Assembly (NCBI GenBank): GCA_012520575.1
Contig: JAAYOB010000013.1
Coordinates: 1 to 9,347 of the forward strand
DNA length: 9,347 nt
Source of the DNA: Candidatus Stramentimicrobium fermentans
Lineage (GTDB): Bacteria > Atribacterota > Phoenicimicrobiia > Phoenicimicrobiales > Stramentimicrobiaceae
Direction of reading: 5' to 3'
This document shows, piece by piece, positions 8,997 through 9,347 of this stretch (positions within the stretch are counted from its first letter, which is position 1; each line of letters begins with the position of its first letter). The position numbers and the translations under genes were made by a program. A model generated the notes under the pieces. That model was not told the origin of the DNA and ran no database searches. It saw only the letters and a list, made by a program, of their open reading frames with translations.

Positions 8997-9003
8997 CCTC
9001 TCT
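8997..9003 (-). promoter_or_regulatory. Probable ribosome binding site of glgE in a purine-rich tract
   Basis: AGAGAGG on the minus strand ends a nearly pure purine run (about 8997-9022) and lies 9 nt upstream of the ATT codon at 8987. It is the best Shine-Dalgarno candidate at the 5' end of glgE; GTG at 8837 has no comparable site. It supports initiation near 8987. Confidence 0.5.
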
Positions 9004-9087
9004 TCTTCTCTCTTTTTGTTTTAGATTACTGTCCATAATCCGGCAATACCAATCATTTCTTAAATATTATATATGGTGGGTGGCGCC

Positions 9088-9104
9088 AAATTTGTTTCAA
9101 ATTT
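9088..9104. repeat. 17-bp perfect inverted repeat in the operon leader (possible operator)
   Basis: AAATTTG (9088-9094) and CAAATTT (9098-9104) are exact inverted arms around a TTT spacer. The site lies about 30-45 nt downstream of the predicted transcription start, where a bound repressor could block elongation. As RNA it would be a weak AU-rich hairpin, so a DNA-binding protein site is the likelier reading. An adjacent 8-bp palindrome TGGCGCCA (9081-9088) shares one base with it. The regulator is unknown. Confidence 0.4.
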
Positions 9105-9139
9105 ATAAACAGATCCAGCCTAATATAGGCCCTACTAAT

Positions 9140-9167
9140 ATTATAAGATAAAAAAGCTCTAATTCAA
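9140..9167 (-). promoter_or_regulatory. Sigma-A-type promoter of the glgE-treS/mak-glgB-GH57 operon
   Basis: On the minus strand, TTGAAT (9162-9167) and a perfect TATAAT (9140-9145) are separated by 16 nt. Transcription would begin near 9133, giving a leader of roughly 147 nt before the proposed glgE start. It is the best promoter seen on this strand upstream of the operon. The surrounding DNA is AT-rich, so chance matches are possible, but the position and orientation fit. Confidence 0.6.
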
Positions 9168-9202
9168 AATCAATCCGAAACCTCTTTAAATAATAAATAT
9201 TT

Positions 9203-9248
9203 TACTTAAAACATTAAAATAGGTAATCCTATACTTAAGTTGCACTTA
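9203..9248. repeat. Cluster of short inverted and direct repeats between the divergent genes
   Basis: ATAGG-TAAT-CCTAT (9219-9232) and TAAGT-TGC-ACTTA (9236-9248) are perfect inverted repeats. ACTTA recurs at 9204-9208, 9233-9237 and 9244-9248, the last two spaced 11 bp, about one helical turn. The cluster lies just upstream of the -35 of the plus-strand gene. It may be regulator sites or the terminal region of an insertion sequence whose other end is outside the window. Confidence 0.35.
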
Positions 9249-9253
9249 GAACC

Positions 9254-9282
9254 TTGAAAAACTGTTGATAAATCAGTATAAA
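9254..9282 (+). promoter_or_regulatory. Possible promoter of the plus-strand partial gene
   Basis: TTGAAA (9254-9259) and TATAAA (9277-9282) are 17 bp apart. Transcription would start at or next to the ATG at 9288, giving an almost leaderless mRNA, so either the promoter or the start codon may be misplaced, or the match may be by chance. Confidence 0.35.
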
Positions 9283-9287
9283 AGAGT

Positions 9288-9347
9288 ATGAAAACATGTC
9301 CTCGCTGCGGCAGTAAAAAATTCTGGTCTCTTTCTACCGGTCAGATA
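9288..9347 (+). CDS. N terminus of a zinc-ribbon protein, probably an IS1595-like transposase (cut by the window)
   Basis: Only 20 codons are visible, from ATG at 9288 to the right edge. They begin MKTCPRCGSKKFW. The CPRCGS knuckle at residues 4-9 is half of a zinc ribbon, and its position at the extreme N terminus, followed by a short linker, is typical of transposases of the IS1595/ISXO2 group, whose DDE domain would follow outside the window. The ATG is the first start after an in-frame TAA at 9279-9281. A Shine-Dalgarno is weak (AAAGAG, very close). Other zinc-ribbon proteins start in a similar way, so the transposase call is an inference. It is divergent from the glucan operon and probably unrelated in function. 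Confidence 0.5.
   Translation, partial: MKTCPRCGSKKFWSLSTGQI

Larger units (their letters stand above)
8988..9287. other. Intergenic and leader region between glgE and the divergent plus-strand gene
   Basis: These 300 bases are AT-rich and hold the operon promoter, the inverted repeats listed separately, a weak 5-bp hairpin (GATTA 9024-9028 with TAATC 9036-9040), and the purine tract before glgE. I see no tRNA, recognisable riboswitch, intrinsic terminator or further credible ORF in it. Confidence 0.6.

Noticed and set aside
9060-9100. Second minus-strand promoter using the TATAAT-like box in the ATATATAAT stretch near 9063-9071
   Set aside because: No -35 at acceptable spacing: TTGAAA is 23 bp away and TTGGCG only 12.
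1-9347. CRISPR arrays, tRNA/rRNA genes, riboswitches, intrinsic terminators
   Set aside because: No regularly spaced repeats, cloverleaf or conserved RNA motif was seen, and no GC-rich stem followed by a T-run was found at gene junctions.

Overview
The window is an AT-leaning bacterial segment almost filled by one minus-strand operon for building storage alpha-glucan through the GlgE (maltose-1-phosphate) pathway. Reading in the direction of transcription, from high to low coordinates, the order is: glgE (maltosyltransferase), a treS-mak fusion (trehalose synthase plus maltokinase), glgB (branching enzyme), and a GH57-family protein with a DUF3536-like C-terminal part that runs off the left edge. 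The genes are tightly packed. There are 10 nt between glgE and treS-mak (using the start with the better ribosome binding site), a 17-nt overlap between treS-mak and glgB, and 41 nt between glgB and the GH57 gene. I see no intrinsic terminator between them. The host phylum cannot be fixed from this sequence. Purine-rich Shine-Dalgarno sites and AT-rich codon use show a bacterium, and anything narrower (for example an uncultured, possibly Atribacterota-like lineage) would be a guess.

The enzymes form a complete route. TreS interconverts trehalose and maltose, the maltokinase domain phosphorylates maltose with ATP, GlgE transfers maltosyl units from maltose-1-phosphate onto alpha-1,4-glucan, and GlgB adds alpha-1,6 branches. 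The catalytic residues expected in each family are visible in all four enzymes and domains. The role of the GH57 protein is open. GH57 includes branching enzymes, 4-alpha-glucanotransferases and amylolytic enzymes, and this one keeps the family's catalytic Glu and Asp motifs.

The right end (about 8988-9347) holds the operon leader with a good sigma-A-type promoter (-35 at 9162-9167, -10 at 9140-9145), several short inverted repeats, and, divergently on the plus strand, the first 20 codons of a zinc-ribbon protein that resembles the N terminus of IS1595-like transposases.

The main oddity is the 5' end of glgE. Protein-level similarity to GlgE continues about 50 codons upstream of the first in-frame GTG, but the upstream stretch has no ATG, GTG or TTG in frame. 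The real start is therefore a rare codon such as ATT, or it involves a frameshift or a one-base indel. The second point worth following is the GH57/DUF3536 gene as a fourth member of a GlgE-pathway operon.
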